Positions 47,978 through 59,075 of a stretch of 64,000 nucleotides of DNA are shown one piece after another. Location of the stretch: NCBI GenBank assembly GCA_031763025.1, contig JASSKH010000029.1, forward strand, positions 1,550,001 through 1,614,000, in the 5' to 3' direction. How positions within the stretch are numbered: the stretch's first letter is position 1; each line of letters starts with the position of its first letter. The stretch is from Macrocystis pyrifera (lineage: Eukaryota > Sar > Phaeophyceae > Laminariales > Laminariaceae). The position numbers and the translations under genes were made by a program. The notes under the pieces are model-generated. The model was not told the origin of the DNA and searched no databases. It saw only the letters and a program-made list of their open reading frames with translations.

Positions 47978-48412
47978 GTAAAAATGATGATGCAGGTCAA
48001 AGAATCTCGATTTCCAACTTCACTCAGACCGGGTTAACTTTATATATATATATATACTAAACGTGATAATATGTTTTTTTTCCTTGAGGAAAATAGTCCG
48101 TTCCTGTACATCGTCTGTCCCGAGTAGGTAGACAGCCGGACAAATCACATATCGCATGCCAGCAGAAACCGGTACTTCCAGTATTACTATGCATGCAGTA
48201 GTGGACAAACCTTGATAGTAGATCTTCCTGGGGTAGCTAATTAGGCACTCTGATTGGCTAGGGGTATGTTTTACGCGGCTTGATCAACTTTCGACTCTTT
48301 CCCAGCCACAGCATCCCGAGTCATCCCGAGTCAACCTAGAGTCTTCCCAAGCTCAGCATCCACGCCGGCCGAGTCAACCTAGAGGCACAGCATCCCAGCA
48401 CTGACCACTGGC

Positions 48413-48465
48413 ATAGGGTTCGGGTTAGGGTCAGGGTTGGGGTTCGGGTCGGAGGGTCGGCTTCA
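48413..48465 (+). repeat. Degenerate telomere-like G-rich tract
   Basis: ATAGGGTTCGGGTTAGGGTC followed by similar units. It lies inside the 800-bp stretch missing from copy 2. Confidence 0.45.
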
Positions 48466-49270
48466 GGCGTCCAACACAAAACCCCCATAAAGATCTACTA
48501 TCAAAGTCTGTCCACCCCTCTATGCATGGGAGCTGTGTAATAAAAGCGAGATATAGCGTTTCTGACCAAAATAACCTCAGTTTCGCCTTGAAGACTGACC
48601 GCCCGTGGCAGAGTACTCGTACAGTACTCGTGCTGCTGATGCTGTACCAGGTACGAGCTTTATGGTGAGGCTCGAGTGGGATAGAGTCAGGGTTGGGTGA
48701 CGATCGACGCGAATATCGCACGCACAGCGGTAGTATAGTAGATTAAATTTTAGGAAAGAAGCGAGAACGAATAAAATCGGTCACTGTTTTTTTGTTGTTG
48801 TTTGTTGCGCATCGATGTGCCTCGACTATATTTTAATTGCACATTGTTTACGAATTGATTGCTGGATTCGGAGATAATCCACAAGTAATTCCCGGGGACT
48901 TTTCCTGAGATCGTTTCGGCGAGCGAGCAGGAGAAAAATGGAATGTGTCCTCTCTCAAAAAAACTACAGCAGCAGTTGGTCGGCCCGAACAAAGTCAGGA
49001 ATGAGCGCATATTTCTGCCCATCCATGGAAAAGCCGGGAGTGTTGAGAAAACCGCTCTTTTTACCACACGACATCATCAGCAGCAGCACAGCTAGCTGTT
49101 CTAGACAATGCAGCTTCAATATACACCGTCGTCTTCGTGCGTCGTACAGCGGCGACGCAGCTGCGATTATTCACGATAGCCGCCGCGAACTTATGCATTA
49201 TTATTGTGCTACATAGTATCACTCTGTTGCGAAATTCAATAAAAACGACCACATACATGCTGCTTGCAGC

Positions 49271-49516
49271 ATGTTGGTGTTTGGTGCATACATGGCTCAT
49301 CGTGACAACATCAATCAGCGCATTTATTTTTTGTTCGTAGCCTCAGGCAGCGGCAGCCCAGAGTGCATGGCAGTCTATGGATGGATATTTCAGGTCATGT
49401 GTTATTGGCCTCCCACAAGCAGAGAAGAAGTGAGCGTCGTGCGTCGCCACTTACTTACAACCTCATGTCAAGAGTCACGTAACCCACAAAAGGCAACGGT
49501 GCCAACCGGTGCGTAA
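49271..49516 (+). CDS. Hypothetical conserved ORF (C1)
   Basis: Encodes FVASGSGSPECMAVYGWIFQ after an acceptor-like TTTTTTGTTCGTAG, with GTCATG following TTTCAG. The C2 copy (61154-61345) keeps FVASGSGSPECMAAYGWMFQ and most of what follows. It may be an exon; no domain recognised. Confidence 0.25.
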   Translation: MLVFGAYMAHRDNINQRIYFLFVASGSGSPECMAVYGWIFQVMCYWPPTSREEVSVVRRHLLTTSCQESRNPQKATVPTGA

Positions 49517-50166
49517 CTGTCATGTAAAGAGACCAAACGAACATTTTGTCGTGTACCGGAGGTGTGGGTACGTACCAGTGTTGTTGCCCAAGTCCCCATT
49601 ACTCTCTGTTTTGCGTTTAATACATACATACCTCCGCTATTTTATAGATGCTGTAACAACTGTGTAGTCTGCAGTAATATACACGTATACGTGGTCGATG
49701 TTGTTGTACAATTCTAAATCTGCCTGACCCTCTCGTACCCTTTTCACTGCACGACTACTACTATTAATATACCAGGTACCGGGCATACATTTTCCTTCGC
49801 CGCTGCTCGGCGTGTTCATCCCACACATACAACAGTAGTAGTACTCTACGTCGAGAGTCGATCTTAACGTTGTGATTACCACCGTATTGAATAACAATGC
49901 CGCTCTTCTGAACCATTCCACTATTGCGCCGTAACTGCAGTTTTGAGTTATCAGTAACTGTACTTATAAGTTGCCCCCCTTCTTCGGGCATCTCGCTCGC
50001 GCTCTCTCTTATTTTGGTATAGTGCATGCTCCTCGGCACGACTTCATTATATGCGTGTATCTGTGGAGCTTGAATCGCGCCCAAAAAAATAGCACTGCCG
50101 TTCAAGCCGTTCAAGTGCCAAGGTTAGACGTAGATAGAGTTTGTGGAGCGGGATTGAATCTCTCCA

Positions 50167-50174
50167 TATAAATA
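50167..50174 (+). promoter_or_regulatory. Possible TATA box of gene B1
   Basis: TATAAATA about 200 bases before the start codon. In B2 the equivalent is AAATAAATA, so the element is not well conserved. Low confidence. Confidence 0.2.
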
Positions 50175-50376
50175 AGTTTCACATGGAAGGCATATTTCGT
50201 TACAGCAGTAGTACTACTGTACTATACAGTAATAACAAACCATGAATTTTACGGCAACCTCCCTAACCCCCCTTTTTTGGTCGACTCGCCCCTGATTTTT
50301 CTTTTCTGTATGTCACCCGTTCCTCGGCACCGCCTAGTACTACTACTACGCACTGAAGCACCGGAAAGAGGGCAAG

Positions 50377-53326
50377 ATGTCTCGTTTCGTGAAGATCGCC
50401 GTGGTCCTGGTCACTCTCCAAGCCGCAGCCGGTAAGCCCATACGTACAATATACGGTTATTCTTCACCGCTGGTCGCGGGCCCGGTTAAACCCCGTGGGT
50501 TTAGTCGAGTCGGGCCATTATCCGTGGAGAGCCCTGGCATTTTGTATTATTTTTACGTTGTGACTCGTACATAGGTGAATACGAATTCGTGAATCAATGT
50601 CTTGAATCACAGCAGTATTAGTATCAGTGAATTAGATCGTTATGTACCTCTTTCGTCCGAACTACAGCAGCTCCATTAAGTCACTACCGGTCATTCATCA
50701 ATTCCATCCCCTTATCCGGTACTATATACGAGTATTCCGGGGGGGGCTAGTAAATAGGACCTACGGCAAACACAAAAGCCTATATATTTGCCTATTTTTA
50801 CTAACAATATTTTGTCCTATTTACTATGGTCCCCCGTACTTGTACCTGGTGTGGACTTCGTAAGGGAAAACGAGATATATATATTTACTAGTCCGGAGTG
50901 ATAAAAGAGGGAGGACTACAATTGCGGCATTAGAAGGTATTCGATTCAAGCTGGAAAATGGAACTTGTACGTACGGTAGGTACACCGTCGAAGGGGAAAA
51001 AAAAGACGTAAATCGACCCCTATTTCCTCAAAACTGAGTACACACTACCTCAAGTCATTAAATAATCTAACACCTGGTTTCGTTGGTTTTCCCCCCCATT
51101 TTCATGTTACTGCAGTTTCATACCTTGATTGTTTCAAACTCTGTCGCGTACATATTACGGGGGGGCATAGTAAATAGGACCAAATGTTGACAGTAAAAGT
51201 AAGTAAACATATAGTTTTTGTGTGTACCGTAGGCCCTACTTACTACCATCCTCGGGAATAGTATAGTCATACTCTCAGACCGCTCTGGCGCGAATTTTAG
51301 GGACAGATTGTCAGTCAAACACAGAAAAGGAATGATTCCACAGAATGTATCAGGTTTAGGATGGTGTTGCGACGGCACGTACTCGCCTTGGGATATGCTC
51401 CCGCTCGTTGCGTCGCACGCTTTCTTGCTTTTGAATACAGAGAAGAGGGATAATAATCGGCATCGTTGTCCCAAGAGTTTTCTATGATCACTTTTTTTCT
51501 TCGCTGAGAGTCTCCATTATCCCCCCCCCACATCGTTTGGTGCTCGGATTATGTACTTTTGTTTTACAGCGGCTACCGGGAGCAAAGAACCCGGACTCAG
51601 GGGGAGGTTCACCATAGCTGAAGATGACAAGAAGGTGCCAAGAGAACTTCCGAGCAGCGTGTAATCCCTGATATCCTTTCCATCTTGACTCGCTCGTTGG
51701 TTCTCTCGCTGCTGCCGTTCGGCCATATCCTGCTTTTCCCTGAAATCATGTTCTTCTTCGGTACTACCATCCGGTCGTTTTCCTGCCTGTCTATGGCGAA
51801 ACAATATCGTATATCTGGGATATGATTCACTCGCTCCCTCGCTCGCCATCCGGCCATTCCTTGCTCGTCCTTGACAACACCATCTTCCCCTCGTCTCCCC
51901 CTAACTCCCTTCCTCTCTCTTTTCCTCCCCCTCTCTGTCTCGCTTGATTTACTCTAGGTGGTGCTCTGCAACTCCTTCGGCGGCTGCTCGGGCGGCCTCA
52001 ACCCAATCCCTGACGCATCAACGACGCAGTGCTACGACAACAAGTGCGATGTTAAACAGTGCTGCGACTTGTTCTGCTCGTCGTTCGCGTGCCCCGACAC
52101 GACCAACCTCGTCCACGGCGCCAGCCGCATCAAGTGCCACGACCAAGAGTGCGACAAGTACCAGTGCTGCAAGGATGGTGCGTGACCCGCACACCGCTCC
52201 AAGTGCACGGATGGTAGTGGTGGCCATAGCAGCATTAGGGGGGCGACCATAGTAAATAGGACCAAATATTGTTAGTAAAAATAGGTAAATATATAGGTTT
52301 TTGTTCATAATGTAGGTCCTATTTACTATGTTCGCCCGTAATGATAGTAATCGTAGTTGTTCTTATTAGTAATAGGAGCGGCAGCAGCGGCAGCTGCAAT
52401 CCATGTAGGGCTCGAAGGGTGGCTACAAGGGAGGCGCATGCTCTGTTGCCACCGTTGGTCGGCATCATTGTTGACACCGTTTGCCGCCACCGTTATCAAG
52501 CCCGAATATAGTACCGCTAGTAGTACTGCGCACCTCGGCTTGAAACCCGACCTCACAAATAACCCTTCACAACAAACTTTGCTCCAACCAAGCACCACCG
52601 CTGCACGCGTAATAATGATATGATATGCCAACCCGGACGTGTACGAACCGGGACGTTTATGAACAGCAAGTGAAAATAAATGAAAACAAATCCCAATAAA
52701 CCCCAAGCCCGAACCAAACACCATTACTACAACTCGCGGTGGTGCCCCCATTCATTCGCGCAGGGTCGAAGGATGGCGACAGGCATGGCGACAGGCACGA
52801 CCACAAGGGCGACAAAAAGGACAGCGATGAGGACAAGTACGGCGACAAGTATGACGACAAGTATGACGACAAGTACGACGACAAGGACAGCGACAGGTAC
52901 AGCGACAAGGACAGCGACAAAGACGGCGACAGGGACGGCGACAGGGACGGCGACAGGGACAGGAGCAAGGACGACAAAGGCCGTGGCAAGCGGTTCTGCA
53001 ACTCCATCGGCTGCCCCAACGGCTTCGCTCCGATCGACGACGCACAGCACACGGAGTGCGATAGTAACCCGTGTGAGGTTGACCAGTGTTGCAACCTCTT
53101 CTGCAACTCCATCGGCTGCCCCCACGGCTTCATTCCGATCCACGACGCCCAGACCACGCTGTGTGATGCCGACCCGTGCGACCGGAAGCAGTGCTGCCAG
53201 GCGTTCTGCTCGTTCCACCCGTGCCCCAACGGCCGTGTCCCCATCCATAAAGCTGACTCCACTGAATGCCCTCACGAGGGGTGCAACAACAAGCTGTGCT
53301 GCAAACACGGTGAGTACACGAAGTAA
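50377..53326 (+). CDS. Secreted Cys-rich module protein, copy B1 (five modules)
   Basis: The model joins 50377-50431, 51570-51634, 51958-52177 and 52764-53326 (903 nt, 300 residues). Signal peptide MSRFVKIAVVLVTLQAAA, a linker ending TIAEDDKK, two modules in exon 3, then a linker of about 70 residues of Asp, Lys, Arg, Gly and Tyr (DKYDDKYDDKYDDKDSDRYS), then a KGRGKRF stretch and three modules (CNSIGCPNGF, CNSIGCPHGF, CSFHPCPNGR). Spacing is C-x4/5-C-x14-C-x4-C-x4-CC. The extra module relative to A2 looks like an internal duplication. The KR pair before the last modules could be a processing site (inference). The charged linker could bind ions or mineral, but nothing proves it. MITEs sit in introns 1 and 3. 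The exon 2 donor GTGCCA is weak, and an in-frame donor G|GTGAGT precedes the stop. Confidence 0.82.
50735..50838. mobile_element. 105-bp-family MITE in B1 intron 1, absent from B2
   Basis: TTCCGGGGGGGGCTAGTAAA to CTATGGTCCCCCGTA. B2 near 62680 reads straight through (ATACGAGTAGTACCTGG), so this is a second filled/empty pair. Confidence 0.85.
51155..51258. mobile_element. 105-bp-family MITE in B1 intron 1, shared with B2
   Basis: TTACGGGGGGGCATAG to CCATCCTCGGGAA, flanked by TA. The same insertion is at 63014-63121, so it predates the B duplication. Confidence 0.85.
51958..52177 (+). other. Exon 3: two Cys modules (part of gene B1)
   Basis: Listed separately because it is the best-conserved stretch of the family: 220 nt in the three complete copies, with all twelve Cys positions kept. 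It encodes VVLCNSFGGCSGG ... YQCCKD. The window ends inside the B2 counterpart. Confidence 0.85.
52235..52341. mobile_element. 105-bp-family MITE in B1 intron 3
   Basis: TTAGGGGGGCGACCATAG to CTATGTTCGCCCGTAA. It is absent from introns 3 of A1 and A2. Confidence 0.85.
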
Positions 53327-53441
53327 AAAAAAGCCTGGTGATTCGGTATGGACGTACCCGTTCATGCTCTTGTTTAGTGATGCACACGGAAGTGGGTGAA
53401 CTAAATAGGTAATTGTCGTGAGCTATTAATGGTGTGGGTTA

Positions 53442-53541
53442 TTATGGGGGACCACAGTAAATAGGACCAAATATTGTTGGTAAAAATGTACAGTGTTTTT
53501 TTGTGCGTGCCTTAGGTCCTATTTACTATGGTCCCCCGTAA
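53442..53541. mobile_element. 100-bp MITE with TA duplication, downstream of B1
   Basis: TTATGGGGGACCACAG to CTATGGTCCCCCGTAA with TA at 53440-53441 and 53542-53543. It lies about 115 bases after the B1 stop. Confidence 0.9.
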
Positions 53542-53702
53542 TAGTTATTTATTTTCTGCCGAGTGAGAGGCATGCACAGACACGCTCAACGAACAGGCGC
53601 TTTCGCGACCGTTAGCTCGGTCAGTTATCTCACTCAAGAGGGGTTCGGTTACTTTGCTTTTTCGCCGGCTGCCGTCGTTTCACGTCTCTCGTTACACGTT
53701 CA

Positions 53703-53772
53703 GGACTGCAGTCCCATTTCCGCGACAGACCAGTGGGATTGTAAGCAGGTTTGCCTCCAAAACGGGACTGCG
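53703..53772. mobile_element. Degenerate CAGTCCCGTTT hairpin
   Basis: GACTGCAGTCCCATTTCCGC at the left and AAAACGGGACTGCG at the right; an eroded relative of 21504-21566. Confidence 0.5.
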
Positions 53773-55760
53773 TTGCTGAAACGGTTTAACGATGGGACGA
53801 ACGACCAAGCAGAATACCGCATCGTTCCGCGTCTCATATAATCAGTCAAACCAGTAGACGAACGAAGTATCCGGTAGACCAATCGAGAGCTGCGATCACG
53901 TTAGGTAAAAAAACGGTCCAATAAGGTTTCAAGGCACGCCATGGCGACCGATCACGTTTACTCACTTCGTTCAACGCATGCGGAATATCCCGCTATCTTC
54001 ATTGAGACACGCGCCGAAGGGGCCACCAACTACTAAAGCGGTGGTTCCTCCTGCTCCCAGTACGTCCAAGTGGGCTGTTGGTGTCGACCAAAGCCTCACC
54101 TTCGCCCTTGACCCTCTTGTTCTTGCTTCCTTCGCCCTGACCTACACTCGTATTTTGGCTGTCCATACTCTTGTTTTGTTGAGCTATACTCGTATCGTGT
54201 TTTTCGCATGAGCTTCAACCTCGAAACTATCTATTTACGAGACCCGGGTAAAATTGGTGACTGAAAACCATATACGCTCTTAGTTCCTCATCGGAACGAC
54301 GCAATGTGCTCGCCTGTATGAAAACCTTCTGCGACACGTATTTCTCCTCGTGGTCCCAAATCTACCACTGTAGTAAAACCGCGTTTCGTTACCACTCCCC
54401 CCCCCCTCCCCCACTACTACGCCCACGCATGATCATGAGTACACCCCCCCCCCCACCCGTCTTATATGCTTTCGTCTCGCTCCGGCTATTTTCGCAGCTT
54501 GAACGCGCAGATAACATCGAAGATAACCTGGGCACAGCGAGGACAACAGGAGTGAGCGCGAGCATCACATGGACTCCCGAGTTGTTTGCATCTCCACTCG
54601 AAGACAGAGCCGCCTGCGTTGTCCACGAGAAGAAGCAAACGACAAAAATGCACGCACTACTTACTGTATGGACCCCCCCCCCCCGCCCGCTTCCATATAG
54701 GGTAAAGGCACGAGTGCTTCTAGTTTGGACTCGTATTTTTTTGCATACCGTATTTGTTTTGCTTGAGACCCCCCCCTTGTTGTGTTGTTTTCTAGAATTG
54801 CACTCCCTTTTTTCCGTTGTCATTGGACCCTGACACGGGCAGTGAGATAGCCGGGGAGGGGAGGGGATGGGGGGATATTGGGTTGCGACGCGGGACGGTG
54901 GTGGATCGAAAACCGGCTGCTGTTGAGTCGTCGAATTGTTGAACAGCTAAACGGGGTTTCGCCTCGAGGACGCTGTATGATATGCGCTGCAAGCCAAACC
55001 CGACCTGTCATGTGATAGCCAGTCACCAATATGGACGGGGTAGTCATTCCGATCGCGATGCGATCGAGAACGATCCATTGCAGACCATCCGTCGTATTTC
55101 AACCTGTGCTGGGTTGCGTCATTGCCGGGGTTAGTTAGTGGGTGGACGGATGTATGTATCGATGGATGGATGGGTGCCGGTTGCTCGATCTGTTCGTTTA
55201 ATCCGTAAGAGGCGCCGGTTTATTGTCTAGTGGTTCCGAGAGCGGTGACGGTTTGTTGGCTCTTTAATCGAAGGGCGGTAATGGGTACAGGCAGTCGAGA
55301 AAACGGTGTGTTACTGGTAGCGTGGTTTGTTCGTTTGAAGGAAGTTTTGTTGATGTTAGGATACATGTTTAGCACTGTGGACATTTTGACATGAAAAGGT
55401 TGGTCCCCCGTGTATATTTGAAGGATTTATTTACTTGTGATTGCGAGTAGTTTACAGGCGGTGGGGTAGTTTGTCGCCAAACTGCCGCTGATGCCCAGAT
55501 CACGACCGGGTTGGTCGAGAAGGTCACGATTGATTTATTGTGGTGCGTGTATCGTCCGTCGGGTTGAAGCGCAATGGAAAGGAGAAGCCCCATCCTATGG
55601 GAAGGGGTGCAGGCAGGCAGACAGGCAGGCAGCACCACCAGGAGCAGATAGTTAAGTATTGTACAGAGCCGAGCGAGTGTTATACTCGTGCTGAAATAGC
55701 TTGGCTCGCGTGGTAATAGCCTCCTGTGCAAATAGGTTTTGTAAAAATGTGATTGTAAAA
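53773..55760. other. Unique spacer between the two C/B units
   Basis: Contains poly-C tracts (54400-54465, 54670-54685, 54768-54776), GGAT/GATG simple repeats at 55145-55185 and GGCAGGCAGACA near 55610. Overlapping open frames of 140-175 codons occur on both strands, rich in Pro or Ser, without recognised domains. No gene supported. Confidence 0.4.
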
Positions 55761-55762
55761 AT

Positions 55763-55848
55763 AGGGGGGGGGGCTCATGATGCTCCTTCTCGGAACGCCA
55801 TAGGCTACACAACTCCGGGGTACAGGGGGCGGCGGATATTTTTTTAGG
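55763..55848 (+). repeat. 95-bp poly-G-containing dispersed repeat, copy 4
   Basis: GGGGGGGGCTCATGATGCTC to GGCGGCGGATATTT, immediately before the start of C2, as the A2 copy precedes C1. Confidence 0.75.
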
Positions 55849-56650
55849 TCACACAATTATAAAACAATGAATGTTGGTTCACAGCATAGCAGTGAAGGGG
55901 AAAAGAGCAAGCGGTGTGATGAGGGACCCAAAAGTACGAAAAAAATACTCGACCGCCTGACCACACCGCTCGAAGAAAAGTCACTTTTTTATTATTATAC
56001 CTCATTCTCCAACGATGAGAGCCGGCACACACATATATATACAAGGTTCCCCTCCGGGAGGTGCCGTATTAATAGGGGAGTGGCGCAAGAGCGAAACAGT
56101 ATTCGTATCCAACCCTGCACACCTGTTTGTGTAGAAGTAGTACCTGCATCCACCCATCATTTAAACGTGAAGAACACACACAACATATTTATTTTGAGGA
56201 CAGACTAATATGATAATGTTCACGGAATTAGTGCGGAATCAATAACACAAAATAGGGTAGCGGGAAGTGGATATATTGATCCAGCCGACTTGCGGCGATT
56301 AATTCGTAAGTAAAAAAAAGTTAATCGTTCAGGAAAGCAAGGTGGATGAACGTACTGGTACGAAAAAAGTCACAAGTTGAAAACACAACTCTTACAACTT
56401 GTATTATATAATACTAAACGTTCAGAAAAGCAAGGTGGATCGATGCCGGTAGCTAAACTGAAATGATGTGGGGAATGGAAAATGGGAAACGGCTGGCAGA
56501 GAAGAGTATGTATGAGGGATACTACTGATTTAAGGAAGGATGTTCGGTTTATATAGGAACGACATCTGCGCTATGTTGTCGGAAGGCAAGCACAATAAAT
56601 AATGAATAATAGTGAATGTACTGCTGTTAAGTTGTAGTACTCTGCTGGCG

Positions 56651-56723
56651 TCACCGGTGGCTTGGTGGCCCGCGTGCCTATCAAGATCAATTTCGTGGGT
56701 TCAAATCTCACCGAGTGCATGCT
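56651..56723 (+). ncRNA. tRNA-like sequence (SINE head or tRNA pseudogene)
   Basis: An A box TGGCTTGGTGG (56658-56668) and a B box GGTTCAAATCT (56698-56708) are correctly ordered, and the B box lies in a good T arm (GTGGG-TTCAAAT-CTCAC). A T5 pol III stop follows at about 56733 and an A7 run at 56744. The acceptor stem pairs poorly (about four of seven) and the box spacing is slightly short, so it is not an intact tRNA. A tRNA-derived SINE is the better guess. Confidence 0.45.
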
Positions 56724-57205
56724 CGTAGGGACTTTTTCTTGCATAAAAAAATGATAAGCGGAAAGCGCGAGGGCGTCAGTTAGCTACATTCGATGAAAAT
56801 CGACGAGCAGTGGGAATGCTGAACCCTATGCGCGATAAAAATGAAGGCACGTACCGGGGGGAAGAAAGGACGACACCTGTGACCACGGCTTGTCCAGAAG
56901 ATCATCGAGGGTAAAAACTTCCTACGAGTGGGCTGGAAAGTAAAAGTGACACTGCGCATATGTGTGTGTCGAACACGCACGGCGTGTGGGCGGCAGCGTT
57001 GGAACGATGGGATCTGTGCATGTTGTCTGTTGTGTACCTGGTATATGCCTGAGCTGTGTGCACACAGGTCATGAGAGCCTGGGGGAGAAAACTGACAGCA
57101 TGTACCGATACGTACGTACAAAATAAGGCCTCTCGTACCGAAACCAGGGAAATCGTCTTATCCACTCCCGCCGGAAAAAAAACTTTGGGCGCCTGCCACG
57201 CGCTT

Positions 57206-57347
57206 CAGAGTGTACGGATCGCGCCGAGACCTACACCAATGTGTCCGGCAGGGCTTCCCGTGTCCGTGTACTTACTGTTTTGCCTAAAAGTGCTCGTGCG
57301 AAGAGAAAAGTTGGCAAAAGTACGAAAATTTGACAAATATACGTGTA
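57206..57347 (+). repeat. 140-bp repeat, second copy
   Basis: Counterpart of 43023-43162. Confidence 0.7.
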
Positions 57348-58982
57348 CATACATATGCGTAGCCGTTATAAACCAACCATTTTTATGGCCAGCGGGTTTT
57401 TGGTAGAGATGCTTCTTAGGGAGTGGTTAAGGAGGCGAGTCGACGGTTTGTGGTGGGCCAGACGGAGGGATGTTGGTTGACATGTGGTAGTCTTCAAGTG
57501 CGTCACATCGGTTTTGATTTGTCGAATGATACTGCTGCTGCGCTTTCGTTCTGGAGAGTTCTCACTTTCTTTTTCTGTTCCTCTCGGTCTCTTTTTTAGA
57601 ACACGACACTATTCACACATTGTCGGGTGGCAAGTGTTATAATATATTTCCAGCTATACACAAATAAAGATGCCGTGCCTTGCAAAGCGTCTTCATACAC
57701 ACACAACAGGTTTGCTTCCGCGTGTTGTCCTGATAAAATCGCCTCGACAATAATAATCGACGCGTGCCGCGACGTGAAGGGCTGTGGTCTCCCCCAAATA
57801 AAAAAAAATGAAACCTACACCTACTACTATCATATATGCCGAGATGTCGAAGCGGTACAGACTATATATACTAGTCTCCTCGTGAATGATTTTGTTCTAT
57901 AATCTCGACAGAAGAAAGTCAAGTCGTATGAAAGAGCAATCGCAGAGAGAGCAGTTCTCACGCGGTTCCCGCTCCCCCCCATATCGTTTTGGCATTCGAC
58001 CACAGGATGCTTCACAGGTACTCTATCTAGAGGTATAATTATATACGGTGATATCGTGCATGTAAGCTTTGGAGACGAATTTATTATTATATTACCTAGC
58101 TCTTGTTTGGGTGTGCCCGTGAGAGTTTGCGGAAAGAATTTTAGTATTATAATTCTCGTGTCTGTCGCCCAGATGAGTATTGTCCCGCAAACCAAAATTC
58201 AGTCAAGATGCACCCATCTCACATCAATGATTCAATACACGAGTAAATATAATATGTGAGAAAGCTCTGATATCATCATTGATTTTTTGGCTTCGGAGCA
58301 AAGTCTCCACGAATTTATATGTCAACGTCCGTCTATGGAACATACATACCATGCAAATAAATTTAGACAGTCCGTTTGCCGCCGCTCATTCTTGCGAAAC
58401 GCTGTGTTGTTGGTGTTAGATCTCTCCCCCCTTATTTTTGTTTTGTGCCGTGCGTGTACCATACGCGGCATGATATTCTCAACAAGCTGAGCGCCAAAGT
58501 GAATTCTGAAGGAAAAGTTGCGTGTGTATATGGGTCTCAGTACTCGGCGATGATGAAGGATGACGATGACAAAATACTGGTAGGAGGTGTAGGATATATA
58601 CTACTGCTGTGATAGATGCTGTTGCTGTGTGTGCGTGACCATTGGCGACGGATGCATCCGATATACTACTGCTGTGATAGATGCTGTTGCTGTGTGTGCG
58701 TGACCATTGGCGACGGATGCATCCTCCCCCTCTTCTTTGTACGTTGCCTGAAAGAAAAAAGGCTTGTCTTTCGAATGCTCTTTTCTTCCAGGATCTTCGC
58801 TATCTTTTTCTGTGTGTTCAAAACGTAACCCACCTTTTGTTTTGGAAGACAGAAAAAACGTACGTACTCGTACCAACATTTTTTTTCTCGTTCTTTCAAG
58901 GCTACTTGCTATTTTATCCTTTTGATTCCGGACTCCGGACCACCCTGCTCCACCGGTATAAACAATTTGATCCAACATCCCT

Positions 58983-59075
58983 GTCTCCCCGTGCCCCGGA
59001 GTTGTGTAGTGTCCAGCGTTTTGAGTGGAAACATCACGATCCCCCCCCCCCCCTGTCGTTCACAACCTCAAAGAC
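58983..59075 (-). repeat. 95-bp poly-G-containing dispersed repeat, inverted copy (C2)
   Basis: Counterpart of 45488-45580. Confidence 0.7.

Larger units (their letters stand above)
43679..53330 (+). repeat. Segmental duplication C/B, copy 1
   Basis: Matches 55855-64000 in the same orientation, including the cysteine-rich gene at its right end. Differences: a 770-bp hAT-type insertion (47208-47977) and about 800 bp at 48090-48895 that is missing from copy 2. Copy 2 in turn has 56041-57352 and the insert at 61662-61741. Simple TCGTAC repeats lie at 46815-46885. Part of 48840-48910 (GCTGGATTCGGAGATAATCC) also matches A1 at 11630 and A2 at 42132, so the A and C units share ancestry. Apart from the listed genes I see only unconserved open frames. 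Confidence 0.85.
56041..57352. mobile_element. 1.3-kb insert in C2, type unknown
   Basis: Similarity to C0 and C1 stops in a TATATA run at 56040 and resumes at GCAGTTATAAACC-like sequence at 57352. The insert holds the tRNA-like sequence at 56651-56723 and, at its right end, the 140-bp repeat also found at 43023. No terminal repeats were identified. It could be several insertions. Confidence 0.6.

Noticed and set aside
52680..53399. 239-codon plus-strand frame rich in Thr/Ala/Arg, and antisense Val/Ala frame
   Set aside because: Shadow frames of the repetitive Asp/Lys linker and Cys modules of gene B1.
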